A stretch of DNA of 6,561 bases from Candidatus Competibacteraceae bacterium (GTDB lineage Bacteria; Pseudomonadota; Gammaproteobacteria; Competibacterales; Competibacteraceae). Below are positions 1 through 5,314 of the stretch, one piece after another. Location of the stretch: the NCBI GenBank assembly GCA_020445005.1, contig JAGRHM010000130.1, forward strand, positions 1 to 6,561, given 5' to 3'. Within the stretch, counting starts at the first letter, position 1. Each line of letters opens with the position of its first letter. The notes below the pieces were generated by a model. That model did not search any database. It was not told the origin of the DNA and worked only from the letters and a program-made list of their open reading frames with translations. A program made the translations under genes and the position numbers.

Positions 1-1005
1 TACCCTGTTAATGAAGGATATATACGGGTCGGCCCCCTCATTGAGGTTCCCAAAGTTCTACAGGAAAAAGGCATTAATTCGGTTGAAATCATCGACAGCA
101 TTGGCCTGGACGTAACGCTGTTCAGCGATCCCGAGAACACGATTCCCTTCGCGACCGTCGGTCGATTATTGGAATTATGCGCAGCGCGGGCGAAGTGTCC
201 GGATTTCGGATTACTGATCGGTCAGAGATGTGGACCTGATTGCCTGGGTCTTATTGGCCGTCTGTGTCAACAGATGGCGAATGTCGGTTCGGCATTACGC
301 AACCTCGTTCTCCATCTGCACCTACACGACCGGGGTGCTGCGCCCTTTTTGTCGGTGGAAGGGAATGTAGCGGTGTTAAGCTATTCGATCTACCATCCTC
401 AAACAGAAGGCTTCAGTCAGATTTATGACGGTGCGATTGCCATCGCCTTTAATATGATGCGGGCGCTATGCGGCCCAGCCTGGAGACCTGACGAGGTGCT
501 GTTTTCCCACGAACCACCTGAGGATAGCCGACTCTATCGCCACTTCTTTCAAGCGCCGCTCCGCTTTGACAGGGAGCAAACGGCGTTGGTGTTTCCGGCA
601 AAGTGGCTTGACCAACCTGTGCCTGGCGCCGATCCCCTTCTACGTCGGCAATTCGAACAACAGGTTGCCGCTCTCGAAAACCTGTATCCGCGCGATTTGA
701 GCGGCCAGTTACGCGCCGTATTACACACTCTGCTGATTACCCATCGATGTTCCCTGGAACGGGTTGCGGAACTCTTCTCAATGCACCGCCGCACTTTGAA
801 CCGGCGACTGAAAGAGCGGGATTGCACTTTTCAAGGGCTGGTGGATGAGGTGCGCTTTGAAATTACGCGCCAATTACTGGAAGATACCCACATGAGCATG
901 AGCCAGATTGCCATAATCCTCGATTATGGCGACGCCAGCGCATTCACCCGGGCTTTTCGACGCTGGTCCGGAATGGCGCCGACTGCGTGGCGATCTCTGA
1001 ACTGA
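1..1005 (+). CDS. AraC-family transcriptional regulator with arabinose-binding-like N-terminal domain (5' end outside window)
   Basis: A DNA-binding regulator of the AraC/XylS family, acting in the cytoplasm. The frame is open from base 1 to the TGA at 1003-1005, giving 334 visible residues. Relatives of this domain architecture (OruR/ArgR-like, about 330-350 aa) begin only a few residues before the visible R-V-G-P-L segment (residues 9-13), so the true start probably lies just left of the window. A TTG at 169 is in frame but would delete conserved sequence and is rejected. Residues about 9-200 match the Arabinose_bd type of sensor domain: D-P-E-N-T-I-P-F (43-50) followed by a GRLLELCAAR-like helix (54-63) and FGLLIGQR (69-76). 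The C-terminus has two helix-turn-helix units, about 251-270 (SLERVAELFSMHRRTLNRRL) and 299-322 (I-A-I-I-L-D-Y-G-D...F-T-R-A-F-R-R-W), ending in the usual G-x-A/S-P-x-x-W/Y-R. The ligand and target genes are not deducible. It converges on the minus-strand operon with a 12-bp gap, so nothing in the window is an obvious co-transcribed target. Confidence 0.93.
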   Translation, partial: YPVNEGYIRVGPLIEVPKVLQEKGINSVEIIDSIGLDVTLFSDPENTIPFATVGRLLELCAARAKCPDFGLLIGQRCGPDCLGLIGRLCQQMANVGSALRNLVLHLHLHDRGAAPFLSVEGNVAVLSYSIYHPQTEGFSQIYDGAIAIAFNMMRALCGPAWRPDEVLFSHEPPEDSRLYRHFFQAPLRFDREQTALVFPAKWLDQPVPGADPLLRRQFEQQVAALENLYPRDLSGQLRAVLHTLLITHRCSLERVAELFSMHRRTLNRRLKERDCTFQGLVDEVRFEITRQLLEDTHMSMSQIAIILDYGDASAFTRAFRRWSGMAPTAWRSLN

Positions 1006-1017
1006 ACCCGCGCCGCG

Positions 1018-1434
1018 TCAACATAAGTAGGGTGATTCCAAAGCCTGCCGCAAGCGCGCTATATTCAGACCGCGCGTCAGCCCCCAGTGACGGGCAAGCT
1101 CATCATGACAGAGACCGGTTACCGGGTCGCCATGGAAAAAGGCGCCTGAAACAAAACACTTCGGTTCGCCAGCAAGCTGATCCAGCTTTTTCAGCCAGAG
1201 ACGCGCCTGAGTTTCAGGCATCCAGCCTACGAGAAGATCGACCAGATAACCCGCCCGCTGACGAGCGATGCCGTGCAGAGGCAACAGATCAGGCATCCAT
1301 CCGTCAAGCAAGGCGCGCACGACCGGAATCAGCGCGTTTTCCAGATCGCGATAGGAAGCCACGGTCTCATTCCAGCACACGGTTAGCCACAGATCATCGA
1401 GATGTTGGGGGTGAGCCTGGGAATGCATGGTCAC
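1018..1434 (-). CDS. Unrecognised 138-aa protein, second gene of a translationally coupled pair
   Basis: I do not recognise this protein. It is read on the minus strand from GTG at 1434-1432 to TGA at 1020-1018. The GTG overlaps the TGA stop of the upstream NTase-like gene (GTGA, 4-base overlap), and no good Shine-Dalgarno precedes it, which suggests translational coupling. An in-frame ATG two codons on (1428-1426) is an alternative start. The sequence is soluble-looking, rich in Leu, Trp and Arg, with no signal peptide or membrane segment. G-W-M-P occurs twice, at residues 45-48 and 70-73. The C-terminal part (about 110-131, D-E-L-A-R-H-W-G-L-T...) has the spacing of a helix-turn-helix (Ala then Gly four residues later); that is inference from pattern only. 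The tight coupling suggests it works with the NTase-like protein. I cannot tell whether it is an antitoxin, a regulator or something else. Confidence 0.75.
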   Translation of the reverse strand: MTMHSQAHPQHLDDLWLTVCWNETVASYRDLENALIPVVRALLDGWMPDLLPLHGIARQRAGYLVDLLVGWMPETQARLWLKKLDQLAGEPKCFVSGAFFHGDPVTGLCHDELARHWGLTRGLNIARLRQALESPYLC

Positions 1435-2009
1435 TTGTTACGTTGGGCAATCAGCATGAGCGCATCCGCTAGATGATGCTGGATCCAGCGCATATCGCCC
1501 ACATAATAATCCAACGCTTCCTGGGCGCGCCTTTGCAAAGCGCCGCTTTCGAGGAGTCCACGCCGCGCCAGGGCGAGGATATCTTGCCGGTCCTGATCCT
1601 GAAAGCGCGCCAGTTTGCTGACGGCGAGATCGAGCGGCGACAGCACCGCCAGCGTCAGAGGAACATTCGGCAGTTGACTCAACGCTACAGCATCCTGGTC
1701 GTAATCCGGGTGCATTAAGACAATGTCCGAGAAATAGTTATAGTCATAGACCAGATGGCGGGGCAATCCGGTTTCATCGGTATAGCGGATCAACAAATCC
1801 TGTGGAAGGAGAATCCGGCGCGAGAAAATGGCTTCTACATCCTTGGAAACCCGTTCATCGGTGTAGATGTGGACAGCAGCCCCTCCCACCAGAATAGCCC
1901 GCACTGGTTCGGACAATGCTGGGGGCAAAGTTGCTCCGATACGCTCAAACAGGGTGAACACAGCGCGCAGATAGGCGGTGCGAGGAAGTCGCTGCAATTC
2001 TATATTCAT
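1431..2009 (-). CDS. Nucleotidyltransferase-fold protein (DUF6036/AbiEii-like), first gene of a two-gene operon
   Basis: A 192-aa cytoplasmic protein read from ATG at 2009-2007 to TGA at 1433-1431. It shows the outline of the minimal nucleotidyltransferase fold: hydrophobic strand plus Gly-Gly (I-L-V-G-G-A-A-V, residues 39-46), then a Ser-Lys-Asp-Val-Glu segment (55-59) in which Asp57 and Glu59 sit where metal-binding acidic residues occur. Further on, S-P-L-D-L-A-V-S-K-L-A-R (124-135) followed by D-Q-D-R-Q-D-I (138-144) resembles the Lys and Asp-rich motif of AbiEii/DUF6036-type proteins, where L-x-D-L-x-x-S-K-L is followed by R/K-D-x-x-D-I. Such families include toxins of toxin-antitoxin and abortive-infection modules, but many members are uncharacterised. 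The activity here is therefore inferred at family level only. The Shine-Dalgarno is weak. The gene overlaps the next one by 4 bases and is divergent from sqr across a 113-bp AT-rich gap. Confidence 0.82.
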   Translation of the reverse strand: MNIELQRLPRTAYLRAVFTLFERIGATLPPALSEPVRAILVGGAAVHIYTDERVSKDVEAIFSRRILLPQDLLIRYTDETGLPRHLVYDYNYFSDIVLMHPDYDQDAVALSQLPNVPLTLAVLSPLDLAVSKLARFQDQDRQDILALARRGLLESGALQRRAQEALDYYVGDMRWIQHHLADALMLIAQRNK

Positions 2010-2039
2010 GAGTTGCCATCAAGAATAGTTAAAGTAATC

Positions 2040-2045
2040 TATAAT
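2040..2045 (+). promoter_or_regulatory. Candidate -10 box for sqr (TATAAT)
   Basis: A perfect TATAAT lies in the AT-rich gap between the divergent NTase-like gene and sqr. The best -35-like hexamer upstream is TTGCCA at 2013-2018, but the 21-bp spacer is longer than the usual 16-18 bp. Transcription from here would start near 2052 and give a leader of about 70 nt. AT-rich sequence produces such hexamers by chance, so this is tentative. The promoter for the minus-strand operon must also lie in this gap, but I see no convincing pair of boxes for it. Confidence 0.35.
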
Positions 2046-2072
2046 TAAATTCTAATATACCGGACAGGCTAA

Positions 2073-2085
2073 TAGTTGATAACTA
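2073..2085. promoter_or_regulatory. Inverted repeat TAGTT-GAT-AACTA, possible operator upstream of sqr
   Basis: Perfect 5-bp arms (2073-2077 and 2081-2085) around a 3-bp centre, 37 bp before the sqr start codon and just downstream of the candidate -10. The position suits a repressor site, but the arms are short and AT-rich, so chance is a real alternative. No regulator family is assigned. Confidence 0.3.
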
Positions 2086-2122
2086 ACCAAACCACCTCAC
2101 AGAGGATTCAGGAGGAGCAACA

Positions 2123-3394
2123 ATGGCTCACATTATCGTTATGGGCGCCGGCATCGGTGGATTGCCGCTCGCTTACGAAGCCCGGGAAAAGCTGGGAAAA
2201 ACCCACGACATCACAGTAATCAACACCAGCGAGGAGTTTCATTTCCTCCCTTCCAACCCCTGGTTATTGGTCGGCTGGCGTCGTCGAGGGGACATTGCCT
2301 TTCCCATTAGTCCCTATCTCCAAAAAAAAGGGATCAACTTTATCGCCCAACCGGTGACTCATATCAATGCCGAGCATAACCAGGTCACGATACGGAACGG
2401 AGAAACCCTTAGTTACGATTATCTCGTCATTACTACGGGGCCTAAACTGGCGTTTGACGAGGTTCCCGGCACTGGCCCGCATGGTGGCCATACGCACTCG
2501 GTCTGCGCTGTGGATCATGCCCAGACTGGATATGAAGCCTATGAGGCCTTTTGCGAAGACCCCGGCCCCATTGTCGTGGGCGCCATGCCCATGGCCAGTT
2601 GCTTTGGGCCGGTCTACGAAAGCGCCTTTATCATCGATGCCGATCTGCGCAAGCGCAAGTTGCGTAAACATGTGCCGATGACCATGATCACCAGCGAACC
2701 CTATGTCGGCCACATGGGGCTGGGCGGGGTCGGCGATTCTAAAGGTATGCTCGAATCCGAACTGCGCAACCGCCACATTAAATGGATTACCAACGCCAGG
2801 ACTACTCGAATCGAGCGCGATCACGCCTGCGTCGAGGAATGCAACGAGCAGGGCGAAGTCATCAAGGAGCACCAAGTTCCATTTAAGTTTGCCATGACCT
2901 TACCCGCTTTCCGGGGCGTTGATCCGGTCGCTGCCGTGGAAGGGTTATGCAACCCGCGCGGTTTCGTGCTGATCGACGCCAATCAGCGCAGCCCCAGGTA
3001 TCGAAATATTTTTTCCGCCGGCGTATGCGTCGCGATTCCGCCGGTCGAATCTACGCCGGTGCCGACTGGCGTACCTAAGACCGGTTATATGATCGAATCC
3101 ATGGTGTCGGCGATTGTCCAGAACATTCAGGCTGATTTAGCGGGTCAACCGGCGACTGCCAAAGGGACGTGGAACGCCGTCTGTCTGGCGGATATGGGCG
3201 ATACCGGTGCGGCTTTCGTGGCGCTGCCGCAGATTCCGCCGCGCAACGTTAACTGGTTCAAGAAAGGCAAGTGGGTCCATTACGCCAAGATTGCCTTTGA
3301 AAAGTACTTTATCCACAAAATCAAAACGGGCGCGTCGGAACCCGTGTACGAAAGATATGTGATGCGGCAACTGGGCATTGAACGATTGGAGTGA
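2123..3394 (+). CDS. sqr: Sulfide:quinone oxidoreductase, type I
   Basis: An FAD enzyme attached to the cytoplasmic membrane that oxidises sulfide to polysulfide/sulfane sulfur and reduces the quinone pool. The 423-aa length fits the family. The start is fixed by AGGAGG at 2110-2115, 7 nt before ATG. The N-terminus has the dinucleotide-binding strand and loop (V-M-G-A-G-I-G-G, residues 6-13). The three cysteines of the sulfide-oxidising site are present at Cys128 (H-S-V-C-A-V-D-H), Cys160 (A-S-C-F-G-P) and Cys354 (W-N-A-V-C-L-A-D-M-G-D). Their spacing closely matches the Acidithiobacillus ferrooxidans enzyme (128/160/356, from memory). His132 and His197 occupy positions of conserved histidines in that enzyme. 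P-V-P-T-G-V-P-K-T-G (312-321) is the family's quinone/FAD-side motif. The C-terminal segment F-E-K-Y-F-I-H-K-I-K (392-401) resembles the amphipathic membrane anchor. Flavocytochrome c sulfide dehydrogenase is less likely: there is no signal peptide and no cytochrome partner. It appears to be transcribed alone, with no persulfide dioxygenase or rhodanese gene beside it. Confidence 0.95.
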   Translation: MAHIIVMGAGIGGLPLAYEAREKLGKTHDITVINTSEEFHFLPSNPWLLVGWRRRGDIAFPISPYLQKKGINFIAQPVTHINAEHNQVTIRNGETLSYDYLVITTGPKLAFDEVPGTGPHGGHTHSVCAVDHAQTGYEAYEAFCEDPGPIVVGAMPMASCFGPVYESAFIIDADLRKRKLRKHVPMTMITSEPYVGHMGLGGVGDSKGMLESELRNRHIKWITNARTTRIERDHACVEECNEQGEVIKEHQVPFKFAMTLPAFRGVDPVAAVEGLCNPRGFVLIDANQRSPRYRNIFSAGVCVAIPPVESTPVPTGVPKTGYMIESMVSAIVQNIQADLAGQPATAKGTWNAVCLADMGDTGAAFVALPQIPPRNVNWFKKGKWVHYAKIAFEKYFIHKIKTGASEPVYERYVMRQLGIERLE

Positions 3395-3640
3395 ATTCAA
3401 TCAATGCTGGCGTAAAACTCTCGATATCCAGAGAAAATTGCACGGAACGCAGCCTCACTCGGCCACCGATGTGGATCGAAGCCTGCCATAGCCTCGCAAC
3501 CTGATTAGCCGACATTCCGAACCACCCCGGCGCTTCGCGCCCATGCGCGCCAACTTAAGAGGTAAGAACTTGAAAAAAATGTGAAAGAATGACAGGCGCA
3601 AGGTTTCTTTTTAATCCAAGCGACCGGAGGACCGACCGCT
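3395..3640. other. Intergenic region between sqr and the transposase remnant
   Basis: 246 bp with no supported gene; short frames here lack a ribosome-binding site or family resemblance. Shortly after the sqr stop there is only a weak CTCT/AGAG stem (around 3419-3435) with no T-run, so no convincing intrinsic terminator is visible there. The right end holds the ribosome-binding site of the transposase remnant (GGAGG at 3626-3630). The left end of the lost insertion sequence could lie in this region, but I could not identify a terminal inverted repeat. Confidence 0.5.
3529..3541. other. Small GC hairpin GGCGC-TTC-GCGCC
   Basis: A perfect 5-bp stem with a 3-nt loop. A second GCGCC at 3547-3551 could pair with the same left arm. 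There is no following T-run, so it is not a standard rho-independent terminator, though it could stabilise the 3' end of the sqr transcript. Confidence 0.3.
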
Positions 3641-3889
3641 ATGAGCCGGCCATTTGGAAATGTTGACACGACATTTGAGAGTTTCTTGCAAGAGTTGCCG
3701 GAGGATTATCGGGCGTTAGCCTTGGACTTCAAAGCATTCTGCCGATCCCGCGAGATCAAAACCCCAGAACAATGGATGCAAGTGGTGATGTGTTACTGTG
3801 GGATTGCACTGCGCGATCGATACCCGGTTGTTCCGTCAGACTCCGTCATTTGGGACATCACAGGTCGTTGTAGCCCAGATGACGCGTAG
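3641..3889 (+). pseudogene. 5' remnant of an IS4-type transposase gene
   Basis: An 82-codon frame starting at ATG with GGAGG 10 nt upstream. Residues about 11-58 (F-E-S-F-L-Q-E-L-P-E-D-Y-R..., then F-K-A-F-C-R-S-R-E-I-K-T-P-E-Q and V-V-M-C-Y-C-G-I) resemble the N-terminal region of IS4-family DDE transposases, in which an L-P-E-D-Y-R-like segment precedes an R-x-I-K-T-P helix. Intact members are roughly 400 aa or more; here resemblance stops near residue 60 (about base 3820). The remaining codons look unrelated and end at a TAG (3887-3889) that lies inside a REP-like element. The catalytic DDE core is absent, so this is a truncated, inactive copy. No second IS end was found. It may still be transcribed, because its start and ribosome-binding site are intact. 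Confidence 0.7.
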
Positions 3890-3900
3890 CGAAATCCGGG
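3870..3900 (+). repeat. REP-like palindrome, first of an inverted pair
   Basis: GTAG at 3870-3873 is followed by an imperfect palindrome, CCCAGAT (3874-3880) and ATCCGGG (3894-3900), with one mismatch in seven and a loop containing GCGTAGCG. A GTAG-type tetranucleotide at the foot of a hairpin is the hallmark of REP sequences mobilised by RAYT (TnpA-REP) proteins. The sequence is close to a GTAGCCCGGATG...ATCCGGG type that recurs between genes in many gammaproteobacteria (recalled, not searched). It contains the stop codon of the transposase remnant. Confidence 0.72.
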
Positions 3901-3904
3901 GCAT

Positions 3905-3935
3905 CCTGAATTCCGCTACGCTCCATCCAGGCTAC
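3905..3935 (-). repeat. REP-like palindrome, second of an inverted pair
   Basis: Read on the minus strand: GTAG (3935-3932), CCTGGAT (3931-3925), a GGAGCGTAGCGGA loop, then ATTCAGG (3911-3905). The stem has one imperfect position, which in RNA from the reading of this strand could be a G-U pair. It matches the first copy at about three quarters of positions over 31-32 bases. The copies are in opposite orientation with a 4-bp spacer (GCAT), a BIME-like arrangement that can also fold into one long hairpin (3870-3935). Confidence 0.72.
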
Positions 3936-3961
3936 GCGCTGCAAACGACGAGCAACCGAAT

Positions 3962-3978
3962 CTCCTCCCAAGAGGAGG
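3962..3978 (+). promoter_or_regulatory. Hairpin that can mask an AGGAGG ribosome-binding motif
   Basis: CTCCTC at 3962-3967 pairs perfectly with GAGGAG at 3972-3977 around a CCAA loop; shifting one base gives TCCTCC with GGAGGA (3963-3968 and 3974-3979). The right arm contains AGGAGG (3973-3978), a full Shine-Dalgarno sequence 9 nt before a GTG at 3988. The left arm is therefore a natural anti-Shine-Dalgarno. The pairing is seen in the sequence; a regulatory role is inference. Confidence 0.35.
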
Positions 3979-3987
3979 AACTCATAG

Positions 3988-4059
3988 GTGGCAAGCTCAA
4001 TACCCCTATCGGGGTCACTGGAAAATAACCTGCTATTCTTGTTTGCATTGCCAAGTTGA
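3988..4059 (+). CDS. Possible 23-codon leader ORF upstream of the efflux operon
   Basis: A GTG at 3988-3990, 9 nt after AGGAGG, opens a 23-codon frame ending at TGA 4057-4059. Its second half is hydrophobic (N-N-L-L-F-L-F-A-L-P-S). It sits 61 bp before the efflux adaptor start. It has no recognised homologue, and its support is the ribosome-binding site alone. It could be a regulatory leader peptide, a decayed remnant, or chance. Confidence 0.22.
   Translation: MASSIPLSGSLENNLLFLFALPS
4002..4015 (+). other. Hairpin ACCCC-TATC-GGGGT in the efflux leader region
   Basis: A perfect 5-bp stem with a 4-nt loop, lying inside the candidate leader ORF. No T-run follows (next bases CACTGG), so it is not a classical terminator. 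Together with the hairpin at 3962 it makes the sequence before the efflux operon more structured than ordinary spacer. Confidence 0.3.
4031..4039 (+). promoter_or_regulatory. Weak extended -10 candidate for the efflux operon
   Basis: TGCTATTCT fits an extended -10 (TG-N-TATNNT) about 80 bp before the adaptor start. No -35 hexamer of quality stands 16-18 bp upstream. A promoter here would start transcription inside the candidate leader ORF, so this site and a functional leader peptide are competing readings. Confidence 0.22.
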
Positions 4060-4120
4060 ACGCCATGCTTGAAAGAGCAAGACCCCGCCCCCGTTACTCA
4101 ACAACATTGAGGCCCTGATT

Positions 4121-5305
4121 GTGTACACGCCACACCGTTTGAAACCGTCGATGGGCGCGCTATCCTGCACCCTTGCGGCGTTGATCGCTTCCGGATTCAT
4201 CGCTAACGCGGCGCTGGCCCAACAACCGACCGGGCAAAACCGCCCGCCCACACCCGTCACCGTGGCTGAGATCAAACCGGAAAACACCCCGGCGACCTTT
4301 GAATTTACCGGCAAGACCGCAAGTTCCCGGCAGGTGGAAATCCGCGCTCGGGTCGAAGGCTATCTGGACAAAATCGCCTACGAAGAAGGTAGTCTGGTCA
4401 AGAACAAGCAATTACTGTTCCAACTCGATCCCGATCAGTTCAAGGCAGCGCTGGCCAGCGCTAAAGCGGAACTCGCACAGCGGGAAGCGCTGCTCACCAA
4501 CGCTAATCTCACCTTGAAACGGGTGCGTCCCCTGGCAAAACAGAACGCTTTGAGTCAACAGGATCTGGACAACGCCATCGCCAACCAGCTCACTGCCCAA
4601 GCACAGGTGCAAGCGGCCCAGGCGCAGGTCGATCAGGCGCAATTGAATCTGGGTTACACGACGATCAAGTCGCCGTTGAATGGCTTGTCCGGCAGCTCCA
4701 ATTTCCGTGAGGGCAGTCTGATTACTCCCGGGAGCAACAGCTTGCTGACCACCATCGTACAGCTCGATCCGATGTGGGTGAATTTTGGCATCGGCGAAAA
4801 CGAAGTGTTGAAAATCCGCAGTCAACAGAAAGCGGGACAGTTAAAAGGGCCTGGAATTAGCAAGGTGGAAGTGAATCTGATCCTGGCCGATGGCTCCGCC
4901 TATCCGCAAAAAGGCTATATTACCTTTGTCGATCCGGTCGTCAACGCCGAAACCGGCACCTATAACATCCGCGCCGAGGTGCCTAATCCGAGCAATGCCC
5001 TGCGTCCCGGCCAGTTCGTGCGTGTGCAGATTAAGGGCGTGTTTCGTCCTGACGCCATCATGGTGCCGCAACGGTCGGTGATGCAGGGACCAAACGGCAA
5101 GTTCGTGTATGTGGTTGGCCCCGACAATACAGCCCAGCCCAAACCGATCGACGTAGGCGACTGGTATGGCGATCAGTGGATCGTGACCTCTGGCCTGGCC
5201 AGCGGCGACCAGGTGGTCGTGGATGGCGCGGTGCGTCTGCAACCCGGCGCGCCGGTGCAGATTCAGCCCACCGCCGCGCCGGCGGCTTCGCCAGCCAAGC
5301 CGTAA
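4121..5305 (+). CDS. RND efflux periplasmic adaptor (membrane fusion protein), AcrA/MexA family
   Basis: Periplasmic subunit that links an inner-membrane RND pump to a TolC-type outer-membrane channel. The GTG start at 4121 follows TTGAGG with the GAGG 8 nt upstream; the next in-frame Met (codon 11) lacks a ribosome-binding site and would shorten the signal sequence. Residues 1-33 form a Sec signal peptide, likely cut after A-L-A (31-33). Cys16 lies before the hydrophobic core's end in a non-canonical context, so a lipoprotein is unlikely. Domains in order: first half of the lipoyl domain about 68-104 (V-E-I-R-A-R-V-E-G-Y); alpha-hairpin about 105-176, rich in Ala/Gln heptads; second lipoyl half about 178-212 (T-I-K-S-P-L-N-G); beta-barrel about 213-305; membrane-proximal domain about 306-382. 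The hairpin tip carries the R-x3-L-x6-S channel-contact motif as Arg134, Leu138 and Ser145. The tail is Ala/Pro-rich. The pump gene follows after 9 bp, so they are one operon. Substrates cannot be deduced. Confidence 0.95.
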   Translation: MYTPHRLKPSMGALSCTLAALIASGFIANAALAQQPTGQNRPPTPVTVAEIKPENTPATFEFTGKTASSRQVEIRARVEGYLDKIAYEEGSLVKNKQLLFQLDPDQFKAALASAKAELAQREALLTNANLTLKRVRPLAKQNALSQQDLDNAIANQLTAQAQVQAAQAQVDQAQLNLGYTTIKSPLNGLSGSSNFREGSLITPGSNSLLTTIVQLDPMWVNFGIGENEVLKIRSQQKAGQLKGPGISKVEVNLILADGSAYPQKGYITFVDPVVNAETGTYNIRAEVPNPSNALRPGQFVRVQIKGVFRPDAIMVPQRSVMQGPNGKFVYVVGPDNTAQPKPIDVGDWYGDQWIVTSGLASGDQVVVDGAVRLQPGAPVQIQPTAAPAASPAKP

Positions 5306-5314
5306 GGGGGACGC

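Noticed and set aside
987..1472. A 161-codon plus-strand frame
   Set aside because: It is antisense to the coupled minus-strand genes, overlaps the AraC end, has an Arg/Asp/Ser-rich low-complexity composition and no ribosome-binding site.
1755..2048. A 97-codon plus-strand frame antisense to the NTase-like gene
   Set aside because: The minus-strand protein has recognisable motifs and an operon partner; the plus frame has neither motif nor ribosome-binding site.
2264..2875. A 203-codon minus-strand frame inside sqr
   Set aside because: It is a mirror frame of a strongly conserved gene and its product resembles no family.
3321..3515. A 64-codon minus-strand frame over the sqr 3' end and spacer
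   Set aside because: There is no supporting ribosome-binding site or family resemblance, and it overlaps conserved sqr codons.
3529..3551. Possible rho-independent terminator for sqr
   Set aside because: The stem is only 5 bp, no T-run follows and it lies about 135 bp after the stop codon, so I list it only as a hairpin.
3798..4028. A 76-codon plus-strand frame crossing the REP pair
   Set aside because: It is translated REP and spacer sequence with no ribosome-binding site. It was also considered as a frameshifted continuation of the transposase, but it shows no transposase motifs.
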